Source: Desulfobulbaceae bacterium UBA2273
Lineage (GTDB): Bacteria; Desulfobacterota; Desulfobulbia; Desulfobulbales; Desulfurivibrionaceae
Reading direction: 5' to 3'
Length of the DNA stretch: 36,214 nucleotides
Assembly (NCBI GenBank): GCA_002347095.1
Contig: DDWZ01000003.1
Location: 1 to 36,214, forward strand
In this document: in pieces, positions 24,838 through 32,437 of the stretch
Layout: each line of letters begins with the position of its first letter
How positions within the stretch are numbered: position 1 is the first letter of the stretch
Program-made: the position numbers and the translations under genes
The notes under the pieces: model-generated
Database searches by the model: none
What the model saw: the letters and a program-made list of their open reading frames with translations, nothing else
Told to the model about the DNA's origin: nothing

Positions 24838-24856
24838 TGGGGAGAGAGTGGGGAGA
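24838..24856. repeat. Candidate integrase arm site, right end
   Basis: TGGGGAGAGAGTGGGGAGA here matches TGGGGAGAGGGTGGGGAGA at 18124-18142 in 18 of 19 positions. Each is itself a tandem of TGGGGAGA. The two lie near opposite att repeats. Confidence 0.4.
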
Positions 24857-24871
24857 GAAAACGTCTAAATG

Positions 24872-24906
24872 AAAAAGGGCCTCCAGGCTAAAACCTGAAA
24901 ACCCTT
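24872..24906 (-). terminator. Element-borne terminator of tRNA-Leu
   Basis: Arms 24875-24887 and 24894-24906 pair over 13 bp in minus-strand RNA when G-U pairs are allowed. They are followed by five T, just after the tRNA 3' end. It resembles the original terminator at 17902-17937, so the element replaces both the tRNA 3' end and its terminator. Confidence 0.7.
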
Positions 24907-24914
24907 GATTTTAT

Positions 24915-24972
24915 TGGTGCCCAGGACGAGAATCGAACTCGTACGGGGCAAGCCCCGAGGGATTTTAAGTCC
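24915..24972 (-). repeat. Right attachment repeat
   Basis: Identical to 17948-18005 over 58 bp; within it lies the crossover region, which in tRNA-borne att sites is usually the anticodon stem-loop or T-arm. Confidence 0.93.
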
Positions 24973-25001
24973 CTTGCGTCTACCAGTTCCGCCACCCAGG
25001 C
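24915..25001 (-). tRNA. tRNA-Leu (anticodon UAA), intact copy at the right junction
   Basis: The 87-nt minus-strand gene has acceptor GCCTGGG/CCTGGGC with encoded CCA, the anticodon arm with TAA flanked by GGGACT and AATCCC, a long leucine-type variable arm, and T-arm ACGAG-TTCGATT-CTCGT. The 5' 29 nt (24973-25001) are chromosomal and the 3' 58 nt come from the element. The 58-nt copy left at 17948 is the original 3' end. Confidence 0.96.
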
Positions 25002-25021
25002 AGGTGTTCAGATCAAACGGC

Positions 25022-25050
25022 GGTGTACCATATCACCCTGTAAAAATCAA
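25022..25050 (-). promoter_or_regulatory. Possible promoter of tRNA-Leu
   Basis: TTGATT (25045-25050) and TACACC (25022-25027) on the minus strand are 17 bp apart, with the tRNA 5' end at 25001. The -10 is weak. Confidence 0.35.
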
Positions 25051-25088
25051 CAGCCATCCGCCGCACCCATGGGCCACCCGTGCCTTTT

Positions 25089-25706
25089 TTACGAGACCGT
25101 TGCGCCGTGCTCCGCAAAATACTGCACCCGGTAGGTGGACACCTCCAAATCGCCTGAACGCCAAGCATCGGCGGGCAACCCGGCCTTGCTGCACAGGTGG
25201 CGCAAAAAATCCTCAGGATCGGGCAACTGCTCCCAAACCTGGGGCAGGAAGGTGGCGCCCCGCCCCCCCTTTCGGAGGATGACCCCATCGCGCCCAACCT
25301 GCAAAATACTGAGCAACTCCTCCGCGTTGGCATAAGCCAAAGGGACCGGCTCGGTGAGGATGCTGATCTCCATCTCGATTGCCGCGAGTTCGTTTTTTTC
25401 CACCGGCCGGAAGCGGGAATCGTCAAAAGCGGCATGCAGGGCATTGCGTTTCACGCCCTCGACAATGGATTCCATGGCGGCAAGGCTGCCGATGCAGCCG
25501 CGCAGCTCACCATGCTTTTTCAGGGTAACAAAGGTCCCTCGCTTGCGCTGGAGTTCGGCATCCAGCAAACGGGCCGCAATCTCTCCTGCCGGCTCTTGCG
25601 CCTCCATGCCGAGCTGCCGGCCGATGGTCTCGCGCGCCAGCCAGAGCAGCGCCTGTCCCTGTTCTTCCGTCAATCCCGAATTCTTTGCGCCTTCCTGCTG
25701 TGCCAT
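25089..25706 (-). CDS. amrA: AmmeMemoRadiSam system protein A (AMMECR1 domain)
   Basis: The 205 residues form one AMMECR1 domain with the hallmark LKKHGELRGCIGSL (about 73-86) and GRDGVILRKGGRGATFLPQVWEQ, the highly conserved second block. Proteins of this family occur in the AmmeMemoRadiSam group with a Memo dioxygenase and a radical-SAM protein; its chemistry is still unclear, with a link to radical-mediated modification. Neither partner is in the window. The ATG at 25706 follows AAGGAG at 6 nt; an earlier frame opening exists without one. It is transcribed toward tRNA-Leu, with 87 bp between them. Confidence 0.9.
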   Translation of the reverse strand: MAQQEGAKNSGLTEEQGQALLWLARETIGRQLGMEAQEPAGEIAARLLDAELQRKRGTFVTLKKHGELRGCIGSLAAMESIVEGVKRNALHAAFDDSRFRPVEKNELAAIEMEISILTEPVPLAYANAEELLSILQVGRDGVILRKGGRGATFLPQVWEQLPDPEDFLRHLCSKAGLPADAWRSGDLEVSTYRVQYFAEHGATVS

Positions 25707-25835
25707 ACGCAGCTCCTTTATTCTTCCTTTTTTCCCGTACATCTTTCATGATACAGTATCCAAGGAAACCGGAAAAAGCATACCACTTTTCCATGTTTCA
25801 ATGTTCTGGGAAACACAAGGGGGAAACCGCACAGG

Positions 25836-26198
25836 ATGAAAACAACCACCATCTTTTTGGCTGCAGCCGGTCTCGTTCTCGCCATCACCGGCAACGGCCT
25901 GGGCGCGGATGCCCGCAACGGAAAACTGCTCTTTGCCAGCCCGACCCTCGGAGGCGGCACCTCCGGCAAGAGCTGCCTCACCTGCCATGAACATGGCCGG
26001 GATCTCAGCCCGGAAACCCTGAGCAGAAAGCACTATCTGATCATGGGCAACCCCGTTGCCTCCCTAGCCGGGGTGATCAATTTCTGCATCGAGGTGGCCT
26101 TGCGCGGCGAGGCCATCCCGGAAAACGGCAAGGAGATGACCGACCTCATCGCCTATCTGCCCATCCTCATCACGGACACCAGCGCCAAGCCCCAATAA
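25836..26198 (+). CDS. Small mono-haem c-type cytochrome
   Basis: The 120-residue protein has a signal sequence (hydrophobic 5-22, ending GLGA before DARNGK) and a single haem-binding CLTCH motif (C47, C50, H51). A likely sixth ligand is a methionine in LIMGNP, followed by FCIEVALRGEAIPENGKEMTDLIAYL, a typical cytochrome c C-terminal helix. It should be a periplasmic electron carrier. ACAGG stands just upstream of the ATG. It is monocistronic with its own terminator; partners cannot be told. Confidence 0.85.
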   Translation: MKTTTIFLAAAGLVLAITGNGLGADARNGKLLFASPTLGGGTSGKSCLTCHEHGRDLSPETLSRKHYLIMGNPVASLAGVINFCIEVALRGEAIPENGKEMTDLIAYLPILITDTSAKPQ

Positions 26199-26226
26199 AA
26201 AAACCCGGCCAAGGCCAGGTTTTTTT
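26197..26226. terminator. Bidirectional terminator between cytochrome and selenoprotein genes
   Basis: AAAAAACC(C)GGCC - AA - GGCC(A)GGTTTTTT forms a GC stem flanked by A and T runs on both sides, so it can serve the plus-strand cytochrome gene and the minus-strand selenoprotein gene. Confidence 0.8.
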
Positions 26227-26249
26227 ACAACACATTCACAACGAACGAA

Positions 26250-26597
26250 TCAGCAGCCGCAGGAACCGCCGCCTCCGCTGCCGCAGGAGCTGCCGCAGCT
26301 TCCCCCGCCGCCGCCCAGAGGCTTGGCCGAGGAGATGCCGAAACCGGAACGGGGCCCGGCCTCGATGAAGTCTACCTTGATGACTCCGCACTGATTGCTG
26401 AGATTATTATCCAGCAAAAATTTAATCCCGCCATGTTCAAAGGTCGCGTCATTTTCTTTTGGCTCATCCAGAGCCAATCCCAAAGAGGGGCCTGCTCAGC
26501 CACCCTGCATTAAGGCAACACGTACGGCAGAATCGATATTATTATCGGCCAGGTACGCTTTCAGTTTAACAACCGCCTGCTCTGTTACTTCAAGCAT
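26250..26597 (-). CDS. HesB/IscA-like selenoprotein (UGA read as selenocysteine at codon 34)
   Basis: Read from ATG 26597 (AGGAG, 8 nt upstream) the frame gives MLEVTEQAVVKLKAYLADNN, then VRVALMQGG, an in-frame TGA at 26496-26498, AGPSLGLALDEPKEND, and an IscA-type body to the TAA at 26250. The TGA lies where IscA proteins have their first ligand cysteine (GGCSG), and GG-Sec-(S/A)G-PSLG is the known signature of HesB-like selenoproteins. The tail is glycine/cysteine-rich (SCGSSCGSG, GGSCGC). Length with Sec is 115 residues. SelB is encoded at 13335-15260. A short downstream-only frame starting at residue 39 or so would lack the first helix and metal site. Likely function is Fe-S assembly or redox; not proved. 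Confidence 0.88.
26461..26501 (-). promoter_or_regulatory. Candidate SECIS stem-loop
   Basis: RNA directly at and after the UGA can pair GAGC/GCUC around an inner CCC/GGG (loop CUCUUU), with GGCU/AGCC outside. Bacterial SECIS hairpins lie immediately 3' of the UGA as here. The fold is drawn by eye, and the usual bulged U and GU apex are not certain. Confidence 0.45.
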
Positions 26598-26689
26598 CCT
26601 ATGATCTCCTCATCAAAAGGTTCATAAAAAAATATCCCGGCGCGAGGGGCCGGTAAGAAAAATGGAATTTCATCTTTTTCTTATCGAGT

Positions 26690-26718
26690 AAATTAAGAAA
26701 TATCCCCGCATAAGTCAA
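26690..26718 (-). promoter_or_regulatory. Promoter of the HesB-like selenoprotein gene
   Basis: TTGACT (26713-26718) and TAATTT (26690-26695) are 17 bp apart on the minus strand, about 95 bp upstream of the ATG at 26597. Confidence 0.55.
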
Positions 26719-26821
26719 GGCTGGTTTTTTGTTTTGCTCTCCGCCTGATTCACGCTATAACAGAAAGAAGAATCCCCAAGGGCCAGAGGCCCTTTTTCCT
26801 TCACTGTGCGAGGCCGAGCAG

Positions 26822-27916
26822 ATGAAAAAAATCGTCATATCCACCGGCGGCGGCGATGCCCCCGGACTCAACGCCGTCATTTACGCCGTAACCAAATCCG
26901 CCCACTACCGGGGCTGGGAGGTGTACGGCAGCCACGGCGGCTACAAGGGGCTGCTCGACCCGGACGAACTCGTCCGCCTCACCCCGGAAATCGTCGAAGA
27001 CATAACCCCCACCGGCGGCACCATCCTCGGCTCCACCAACAAAGGCAACCCCTTTGCCATGCCCGTGGAAAACCTGGCCGGCGAGGTCCAGCTCCGCGAT
27101 GTTTCCGACCGGGTGATGCAGAATTTCACCCGCATGGGATTTTTCTGCCATATCGCCGTGGGAGGCGACGGCAGCCTGGAAATCGCCCACCGTTTCGCCA
27201 CGGAGAAGGGGATGCCGGTGATCGGGGTGCCCAAAACCATTGACAACGATCTGCAGGCCACCCACAGAACCTTCGGCTGCGACACCGCCGTGGCCACCGC
27301 GACCGATGCGCTTGACAAGCTGCATTCCACGGCCAAGTCCCACGACCGGGTCATGGTGGTCGAAGTCATGGGCCGCGATTCCGGCTGGATCGCCATCAAC
27401 TCGGGCATCTCAGGCTGCGCCGATGTCATCCTCATCCCGGAGATCCCCTTCAACATGGACCTGGTTTGCGAAAAGATCAACGACAACGACCTGCACCACA
27501 AACACTACGCCATAGTCGTGGTGGCCGAGGGGGCCAGGGCCAAGAACGCCGAGGTGATCCACAAGGCCACGGATGCCCATGAAGTCGGGCGTCAGGAGGT
27601 GCTGCTGGGCGGGGTGGGCGAATGGGTGGCGCAGCAGATCCGGGAAAAAACCGGCAAGGATACCCGCTCCCTGGTGCTGGGGCACTTGCAGCGCGGCGGT
27701 TCCCCCACCACCTTCGACCGGATGCTGGCCCTGCGCTTTGGCGGCGCGGCGGTACGCTTGGCCGAACAGGAGATCTTCGACCACATGGTGGCGCTCTCGG
27801 CCACGGATATTATCGCCGTGCCCCTGGCGGACGCGGTCAAGACCAGAAAAAAGGTGCCCCTGGATAGCGACAAGGTGCTCACCGCCCGGGAGATCGGGAT
27901 TTGCCTTGGGGATTGA
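26822..27916 (+). CDS. pfkA: 6-phosphofructokinase
   Basis: The enzyme phosphorylates fructose 6-phosphate in glycolysis. The 364 residues begin MKKIVISTGGGDAPGLNAVI, with GGDGS at 114-118, PKTIDND at 137-143, VEVMGRDSGWIA and LGHLQRGGSPT, all PfkA landmarks. The phosphoryl-donor positions are mixed: GGDGS has the glycine of ATP enzymes, but PKTIDND has the lysine seen in pyrophosphate enzymes and in some actinobacterial ATP-PFKs. ATP dependence is favoured but not settled. The ATG at 26822 follows a weak GAGG; longer in-frame extension upstream has no homology. It is monocistronic, facing HNH across a repeat-rich terminator-like stretch. Confidence 0.92.
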   Translation: MKKIVISTGGGDAPGLNAVIYAVTKSAHYRGWEVYGSHGGYKGLLDPDELVRLTPEIVEDITPTGGTILGSTNKGNPFAMPVENLAGEVQLRDVSDRVMQNFTRMGFFCHIAVGGDGSLEIAHRFATEKGMPVIGVPKTIDNDLQATHRTFGCDTAVATATDALDKLHSTAKSHDRVMVVEVMGRDSGWIAINSGISGCADVILIPEIPFNMDLVCEKINDNDLHHKHYAIVVVAEGARAKNAEVIHKATDAHEVGRQEVLLGGVGEWVAQQIREKTGKDTRSLVLGHLQRGGSPTTFDRMLALRFGGAAVRLAEQEIFDHMVALSATDIIAVPLADAVKTRKKVPLDSDKVLTAREIGICLGD

Positions 27917-27927
27917 AAGATAGGCGC

Positions 27928-28009
27928 AAGGTAAAAGGTACAAGGTTAAAGGTAAGAAGAATTTTCTCCTTTATCCTTTAACCTTTAACCTTCAGCCTTT
28001 AGCCTTCAA
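27928..28009. repeat. Inverted clusters of a heptamer repeat
   Basis: Four tandem AAGGTWM units (27928-27955) face six tandem CCTTYAR units (27968-28009). AAGGTTAAAGG (27942-27952) pairs perfectly with CCTTTAACCTT (27975-27985) or its 7-bp-shifted copy. It separates converging pfkA and HNH and may end transcription from both. The HNH stop lies just beyond it. Confidence 0.7.
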
Positions 28010-28013
28010 CCCT

Positions 28014-28310
28014 TCACCTTTTCATATACTCATCCCATTCCATGGGCAGCATGGTTTTCTTCAGATTGTTGCATTCCTTGCAGCAGGTGGCGAGATTCCC
28101 CTTGGAGCTTGTCCCTCCCCTGGCCAGGGGCACGATGTGATCCATGGTCAGTTCCTTGGCCGGGGTCTTTTTGCCGCAATAATAGCAGATGCCCAGCGAG
28201 AGCTTGGTCTGCCACCATCGGCTTTTCCGTATCTCCCGCGCCTTGGCGCGTTCGCGGCGGATATCCTCCTCGGCCACGCCCTCGCCGTACAGCTCTTGAT
28301 CCGCGTTCAT
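28014..28310 (-). CDS. Small HNH nuclease-domain protein
   Basis: The 98-residue protein has a zinc-supported HNH motif: CYYCGKK, then DHIVPLARGGTSSKGNLATCCKECNNLK, with D-H as catalytic block and C-x-x-C pairs as zinc ligands. The N-terminal third is charged and helical. Such small HNH proteins are found in housekeeping operons as well as in mobile DNA. The ATG overlaps the folC stop by 4 nt, and the gene is the last of the pcrA-folC-HNH run. No role is known for this arrangement. Confidence 0.82.
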   Translation of the reverse strand: MNADQELYGEGVAEEDIRRERAKAREIRKSRWWQTKLSLGICYYCGKKTPAKELTMDHIVPLARGGTSSKGNLATCCKECNNLKKTMLPMEWDEYMKR

Positions 28311-29629
28311 GGCGCCACCTCCCCCAGCAGGATTTTGCGCGCCGCGCCCACCAGATATAGAGAACCGGCCACGCAGATCAGATCTCCGCTCTGCGCCAGA
28401 TCAGCGGCCAGGGCCAAGGCCTCTTTCACCGTTGGGGCAGACAGTGTCTTGGTGCGCTCCTCCTCGGGCAGGATGGCGGCCAACTGCTCGGGCGTGGCCG
28501 AGCGCTCGCTTTCCGGGCGGGTGAAGATGATCCGCTCCGCCAGGGGGGCGATGGCAATGAGGGTTGCGGCCACATCCTTGTCCCCCATGCAACCCCAGAC
28601 CAGGATGAGGTGGTCGTAGCGAAACTCGCTGACCAGGGCATCCCGCAGGCTCTCGACCCCGGCGGGGTTGTGGGCTCCGTCCAGCAGATAGCGGCGCAAA
28701 GAAGGATCTTGGTCGGCAGGACACTCCACCCGGTTCCCATCCGCCAGGCAGAAATATTCCAGGCGTCCCGGCCAGGTTACGGAAAGCAGCCCCTGCCGGA
28801 TTGCCTCGCCGTCCACCGGCAAGGTGGCGGCGATGGTTTCCAGCGCAGCCAAGGCCAGGGCAGCGTTGCCGATCTGGTACCCGCCTTTCAACCGGCAATG
28901 GAGGTTTCCAAGGGAGTGGCCATGGTCAATGCCCCGATACTCCCAGCTTCCCTCCGGGCCACGCACCGCCTCAAACTCCCTCCCCAGCAAATACAAGGGA
29001 GCCTTGCGTTCCTCACACACCTGCGCCACCACCGCCAGGCTATCGTCCGGCCCTACCCCCGCAACCACCGGCACGCCGGGCTTGATGACCCCGGCCTTTT
29101 CAAAGGCCACTGCAGCCAGGGTATTGCCCAGGTACTGCTCATGATCCATGCTCACATTGGTGATCACGGAGACCAGCGGGGTGACCACGTTGGTGGCGTC
29201 AAGCCTGCCGCCCATGCCCACCTCCAGAATGGCCACATTCACCTGTTCCTCGGCAAACCAGAGCAGGGCCAGGGCCGTGGCAAACTCGAAATAGGTAATC
29301 TGCCGGTCGCCCAGGGCTGCACGGATCGCACTGGCCTGGCGGGCGAAGGCCTCTTCGGAGATGAAGCGGCCATCGATGCGGAACCGCTCCCGCACACAGC
29401 TCAGGTGCGGCGAGGTGTAGAGCCCCACCTTGTAGCCCGCCCTGGTCAGGATGGTCCGCAGGGTGGTGGAGACGGAGCCCTTGCCGTTGGTGCCGGCCAC
29501 ATGCACGAAACGCAACCCCCGGTGCGGATTGCCCACCGAATCGAGGAACTGGCTCATGCTTTCAAGGCCCAACTTGATCTTGAAAAACTGCAGGTTATCG
29601 AGAAAAACCCACGCCTCTTGATAATTCAT
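28307..29629 (-). CDS. folC: Folylpolyglutamate / dihydrofolate synthase
   Basis: FolC adds glutamate to dihydropteroate and to reduced folates. The 440 residues have the Mur-ligase ATP loop HVAGTNGKGSVS (44-55), the YTSPHL motif, ILEVGMGGRLDATNVV, and ITNVSMDHEQYLGNTL, then LDGAHNP in the C-terminal domain. The stop and start overlap in TAATG with the helicase gene upstream, and the 3' end overlaps the HNH gene, so the three are translated together. Confidence 0.95.
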   Translation of the reverse strand: MNYQEAWVFLDNLQFFKIKLGLESMSQFLDSVGNPHRGLRFVHVAGTNGKGSVSTTLRTILTRAGYKVGLYTSPHLSCVRERFRIDGRFISEEAFARQASAIRAALGDRQITYFEFATALALLWFAEEQVNVAILEVGMGGRLDATNVVTPLVSVITNVSMDHEQYLGNTLAAVAFEKAGVIKPGVPVVAGVGPDDSLAVVAQVCEERKAPLYLLGREFEAVRGPEGSWEYRGIDHGHSLGNLHCRLKGGYQIGNAALALAALETIAATLPVDGEAIRQGLLSVTWPGRLEYFCLADGNRVECPADQDPSLRRYLLDGAHNPAGVESLRDALVSEFRYDHLILVWGCMGDKDVAATLIAIAPLAERIIFTRPESERSATPEQLAAILPEEERTKTLSAPTVKEALALAADLAQSGDLICVAGSLYLVGAARKILLGEVAP

Positions 29630-31872
29630 TATTTCACCAGCTCCAGCTTGGCATAGTCAAGATGCAGGGTCTTTCTCCCATGCCGGGCAAAAAGGACCTC
29701 GAGCGTTTTGGGGCTGACCACCTTTTCCACCACGCCCTCCCCGAAAAAAGGATGGCGCACCCGGTTGCCAAGCTTGATGCTCTGGGCCGGGGCAGCCGCA
29801 GCCGAGCTGGAAAGCCCGGGCGGATATGCAGAGCGGAGCGGTGGAATGCTGTAATCGGGCCGCTCCTCCTGCTCCGCATCATAGGCGGGGGACTGGGGAT
29901 GCCAGGCCGGAGCAGCAGGGGCCTGGGTCAGGGCATGGGGCAATTCCTGCAAAAACGGGGAAGGCCCGCCCGCAGCCGCAGAGGAGTCGTAGGACATGAC
30001 CTCCTGCGGGTAGACCAGATACAACTGCTTGCGGGCCCGGGTCGCGGCCACATAGAGCAGACGGCGCTCCTCTTCCCGGTGCGCGGGCAGTACCGCCTGA
30101 GCCGAGGGAAAGCGGCCCTCGGCCAGGTTGATGATAAAAACCGTGTCCCATTCCAGTCCCTTGGCCGAATGGATGGTGGAAAGCACCAGCCGCTTGCCGC
30201 CGTCCTCTTCCAGGGCCCCGGCCTGGGGCGGATCAAGGGAGGCATCGTCCAAAAACGCCTGCAAGTCGGTATACCCGCCCATCACCCTCCCCAACTCGTC
30301 CAGATCCCTGCGGCGGCGGGGATAATCGTCGTGGTAGAGCCGCTCGAAGATCGGCTCGTAATAGTCCATGATCCGCTCGAACATCTGGCCCATGGACATG
30401 CCCGGCTGCCGAAGCGCCTCAAGCATCTCCAGCAAATCAGTCAAACCCTCTTTCCAGGTTTTGCCGGCAGGATATTCCCTAAGCGCCGCCAAAGGATCTT
30501 CCGCGCTCTTGACCCTGCTCAGGATGTTCTGGGCCGTCTTGGGCCCCACCTTGTCGAGCTGGAGCAGGAGCCGGTTCCAGGAGAGATGGTCGTGCGGGTT
30601 GGCCACCACCCGCAGGTAGGAGATAACGTCCTTGTTGTGGGCCAGCTCGTTGAGCTTGAGGCCGCCGCGCTTGTCAAACTCGATCTGCCTATGGGTCAGC
30701 TCCAGCTCCAGCTTGTAGGAATGAAAACCGGAGCGGAACAGCACCGCTATCTCATCCAGCGGTTCGCCCGCTTCCCGCAGAGCCACGATCTTTTCCGCCA
30801 CATAGCGGGCCTGGGTGGCCTCATCCCTGGCCCCATACACCACGGGCTTTTCCCCGCCTGTGATGTTGGTGAACAGGGTTTTGGTGTATTTTTCCTGGGC
30901 CTTCTCGATGATGGCGTTGGTCAGATCGAGGATCTTCTGGGTGGAGCGGTAGTTCTCCTCCAGCCGGATCAGACGGGTGTCCGGAAAGAGCGAGGGGAAC
31001 TCCATGATGTTGCGGAAATCCGCGCCCCGGAAGCTATAGATGGACTGCGAATCATCGCCCACCACCATCACATTGTTGTGCTTGGCCGCCATCAGCCGGA
31101 CGATGGCCGCCTGGATGGGGTTGGTGTCCTGGTACTCATCCACCATGATGTGACTGAACCGGGTGGCCAGCTCCGCGTGCACCTCGGGAAACTCCTCCAG
31201 AATCCGCCGCCAGTTCACCAGCAGGTCGTCGTAATCCATGAGGCTGTGTTCCAGCTTGAACCGCTGGTAATGGAGGGCAATGGTCTGGAGATCGTCGGCG
31301 AAATCATGAAAATGGCCGTACTCGGCCTCGATCAGCTCGTCGATGGACATCCCCTTGTTCACCGACTTGCTCAGGATAGAAATCACCACCCGCTTGGAGG
31401 GAAAACGCTTGTTCTCGCCGCCCAGGTTCAGGGAGGATTTGAGCAGGTTGACGATGCCCTCGGCATCGGACTGGTCGATGATGGTAAAGTTTGATTCATA
31501 GCCGAGATGGCGGCAGTAACGGCGCAGCAACAGATTGGCCGTGGCATGGAAGGTGCCGCCCATCACCCGCCGACAGGAATCATCGAGCAGCAGACTGGCC
31601 CGGTGCAGCATCTCCTGGGCCGCCTTGCGGGTAAAGGTGAGGAGCAGAATCTGCTCCGGGGGCACGCCCTGCTCGACCAGATGGGCCAGACGATAGACCA
31701 GGGTGCGGGTTTTGCCGCTGCCTGCCCCGGCAATGACCAGCACCGGACCTGATACGGTGGTCACCGCCTCGTATTGCGCCTCGTTCAAGGCCTTGCGGCT
31801 GATCTGGCTGGCGGAACGGGCGGGCGACTGGGACTTGGACTTTGGTTCCATGGGAAATAGGGTGGGTTGCAT
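29629..31872 (-). CDS. pcrA: UvrD/PcrA-type DNA helicase
   Basis: The 747-residue superfamily 1A helicase has the Q motif LNEAQYEAV, Walker A AGAGSGKT, VDEYQDTNP (motif II), GDDSQSIYSFRGAD (motif III), LEENYRST (motif IV), HSAKGLEWD (motif V) and EERRLLYVAATRAR (motif VI). The C-terminus ends with a small beta domain, NRVRHPFFGEGVVEKVV, like the PcrA/UvrD tail that binds RNA polymerase. It unwinds DNA 3'-5' in repair. The start is not fixed: ATG at 31872 or at 31851; upstream codons lack homology. It heads the run pcrA-folC-HNH. Confidence 0.93.
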   Translation of the reverse strand: MQPTLFPMEPKSKSQSPARSASQISRKALNEAQYEAVTTVSGPVLVIAGAGSGKTRTLVYRLAHLVEQGVPPEQILLLTFTRKAAQEMLHRASLLLDDSCRRVMGGTFHATANLLLRRYCRHLGYESNFTIIDQSDAEGIVNLLKSSLNLGGENKRFPSKRVVISILSKSVNKGMSIDELIEAEYGHFHDFADDLQTIALHYQRFKLEHSLMDYDDLLVNWRRILEEFPEVHAELATRFSHIMVDEYQDTNPIQAAIVRLMAAKHNNVMVVGDDSQSIYSFRGADFRNIMEFPSLFPDTRLIRLEENYRSTQKILDLTNAIIEKAQEKYTKTLFTNITGGEKPVVYGARDEATQARYVAEKIVALREAGEPLDEIAVLFRSGFHSYKLELELTHRQIEFDKRGGLKLNELAHNKDVISYLRVVANPHDHLSWNRLLLQLDKVGPKTAQNILSRVKSAEDPLAALREYPAGKTWKEGLTDLLEMLEALRQPGMSMGQMFERIMDYYEPIFERLYHDDYPRRRRDLDELGRVMGGYTDLQAFLDDASLDPPQAGALEEDGGKRLVLSTIHSAKGLEWDTVFIINLAEGRFPSAQAVLPAHREEERRLLYVAATRARKQLYLVYPQEVMSYDSSAAAGGPSPFLQELPHALTQAPAAPAWHPQSPAYDAEQEERPDYSIPPLRSAYPPGLSSSAAAAPAQSIKLGNRVRHPFFGEGVVEKVVSPKTLEVLFARHGRKTLHLDYAKLELVK

Positions 31873-32008
31873 GGCGGCAACTCTAACACAACAGCCCGGA
31901 GGCAATCGACAAAAAAGTTTTAATTTTCATGCCTGGCTGGTAGAGTAGCTTGTCATAAAAGCCAAACACCAGCAAGACAACTTTTTACACAAATCCAAGG
32001 AAATAGAA

Positions 32009-32395
32009 ATGAACAGCGCACAGGATATTTTCACCCAGGAAACCCTGCACACCCTCTTTCCGCCCGAACGGGCCAACGCCTTTTTCGACGCCCTGTTCGG
32101 CGACGCCGAAGAAGGAGCCTACGACATCCGCCTCGTTTTCAAAGGCCAGGCGGCAAACACCCTGACCTTCGGCCTGGAACTCCACGAGCGCCCCGGCAGA
32201 TGCCTGGCCTGCAATCTGACCTACGGCCTGCCCGAGGTATTCAGCCGCCACCCAGTCATCAACATCAAGGGACTGACGGCGGAGATCGACTCACTTCTAG
32301 GCGACAAGGCCACCTGCACCGCCTGGAAACTCGGCACCACCCAGACCGTTTCCAAGAAGCTGCATGTTATTCCGCTGATGATCAGCTTGGCGTGA
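32009..32395 (+). CDS. Conserved hypothetical protein; target of the KilA-N cassette
   Basis: A 128-residue protein starting MNSAQDIFTQETLHTLFPP, with FFDALFGDAEEGAYDIRLVF and a CLAC pair in the centre (RPGRCLACNLTYGLPEVFSRHPVINI). The pattern recurs in a family known to me from sulfate-reducing bacteria under uninformative names; function unknown. The last 15 residues are VSKKLHVIPLMISLA, and their codons are repeated, synonymously changed, 940 bp downstream (33288-33340) beyond the KilA-N gene. So the present 3' end probably came with the insertion. Confidence 0.75.
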   Translation: MNSAQDIFTQETLHTLFPPERANAFFDALFGDAEEGAYDIRLVFKGQAANTLTFGLELHERPGRCLACNLTYGLPEVFSRHPVINIKGLTAEIDSLLGDKATCTAWKLGTTQTVSKKLHVIPLMISLA

Positions 32396-32398
32396 AGG
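32346..32398 (+). repeat. Left copy of a 53-bp direct repeat (gene 3' end)
   Basis: The repeat holds the end of the small gene, from CCGTTTCCAA through its stop. It matches 33288-33340 in 48 of 53 positions. Four of the five differences are synonymous and the fifth is past the stop. Confidence 0.9.
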
Positions 32399-32437
32399 GA
32401 CTACTCCTCCTTAAACTAGTTCGACGCCTGGGAAAAT

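Larger units (their letters stand above)
17948..24972. mobile_element. Integrative and mobilizable element in tRNA-Leu
   Basis: Identical 58-bp repeats bound about 7.0 kb holding an integrase next to the left end and an AlpA-like regulator next to the right end. Between them are a MobV relaxase, a DUF3987 protein, small proteins and repeat arrays. No type IV secretion genes are present, so transfer would need a helper, as in integrative mobilizable elements. Apart from integrase all genes read on the minus strand. The intact tRNA is at the right end with its 5' part chromosomal and its 3' part from the element. Confidence 0.92.

Noticed and set aside
26250..26483. Ordinary 77-residue protein starting after the TGA
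   Set aside because: It would lack the first helix and the metal site of the IscA fold, and the upstream in-frame part has a ribosome site and matching homology, so read-through as Sec is the better model.
27928..28009. CRISPR-like repeat block
   Set aside because: Contiguous 7-bp units with no spacers.
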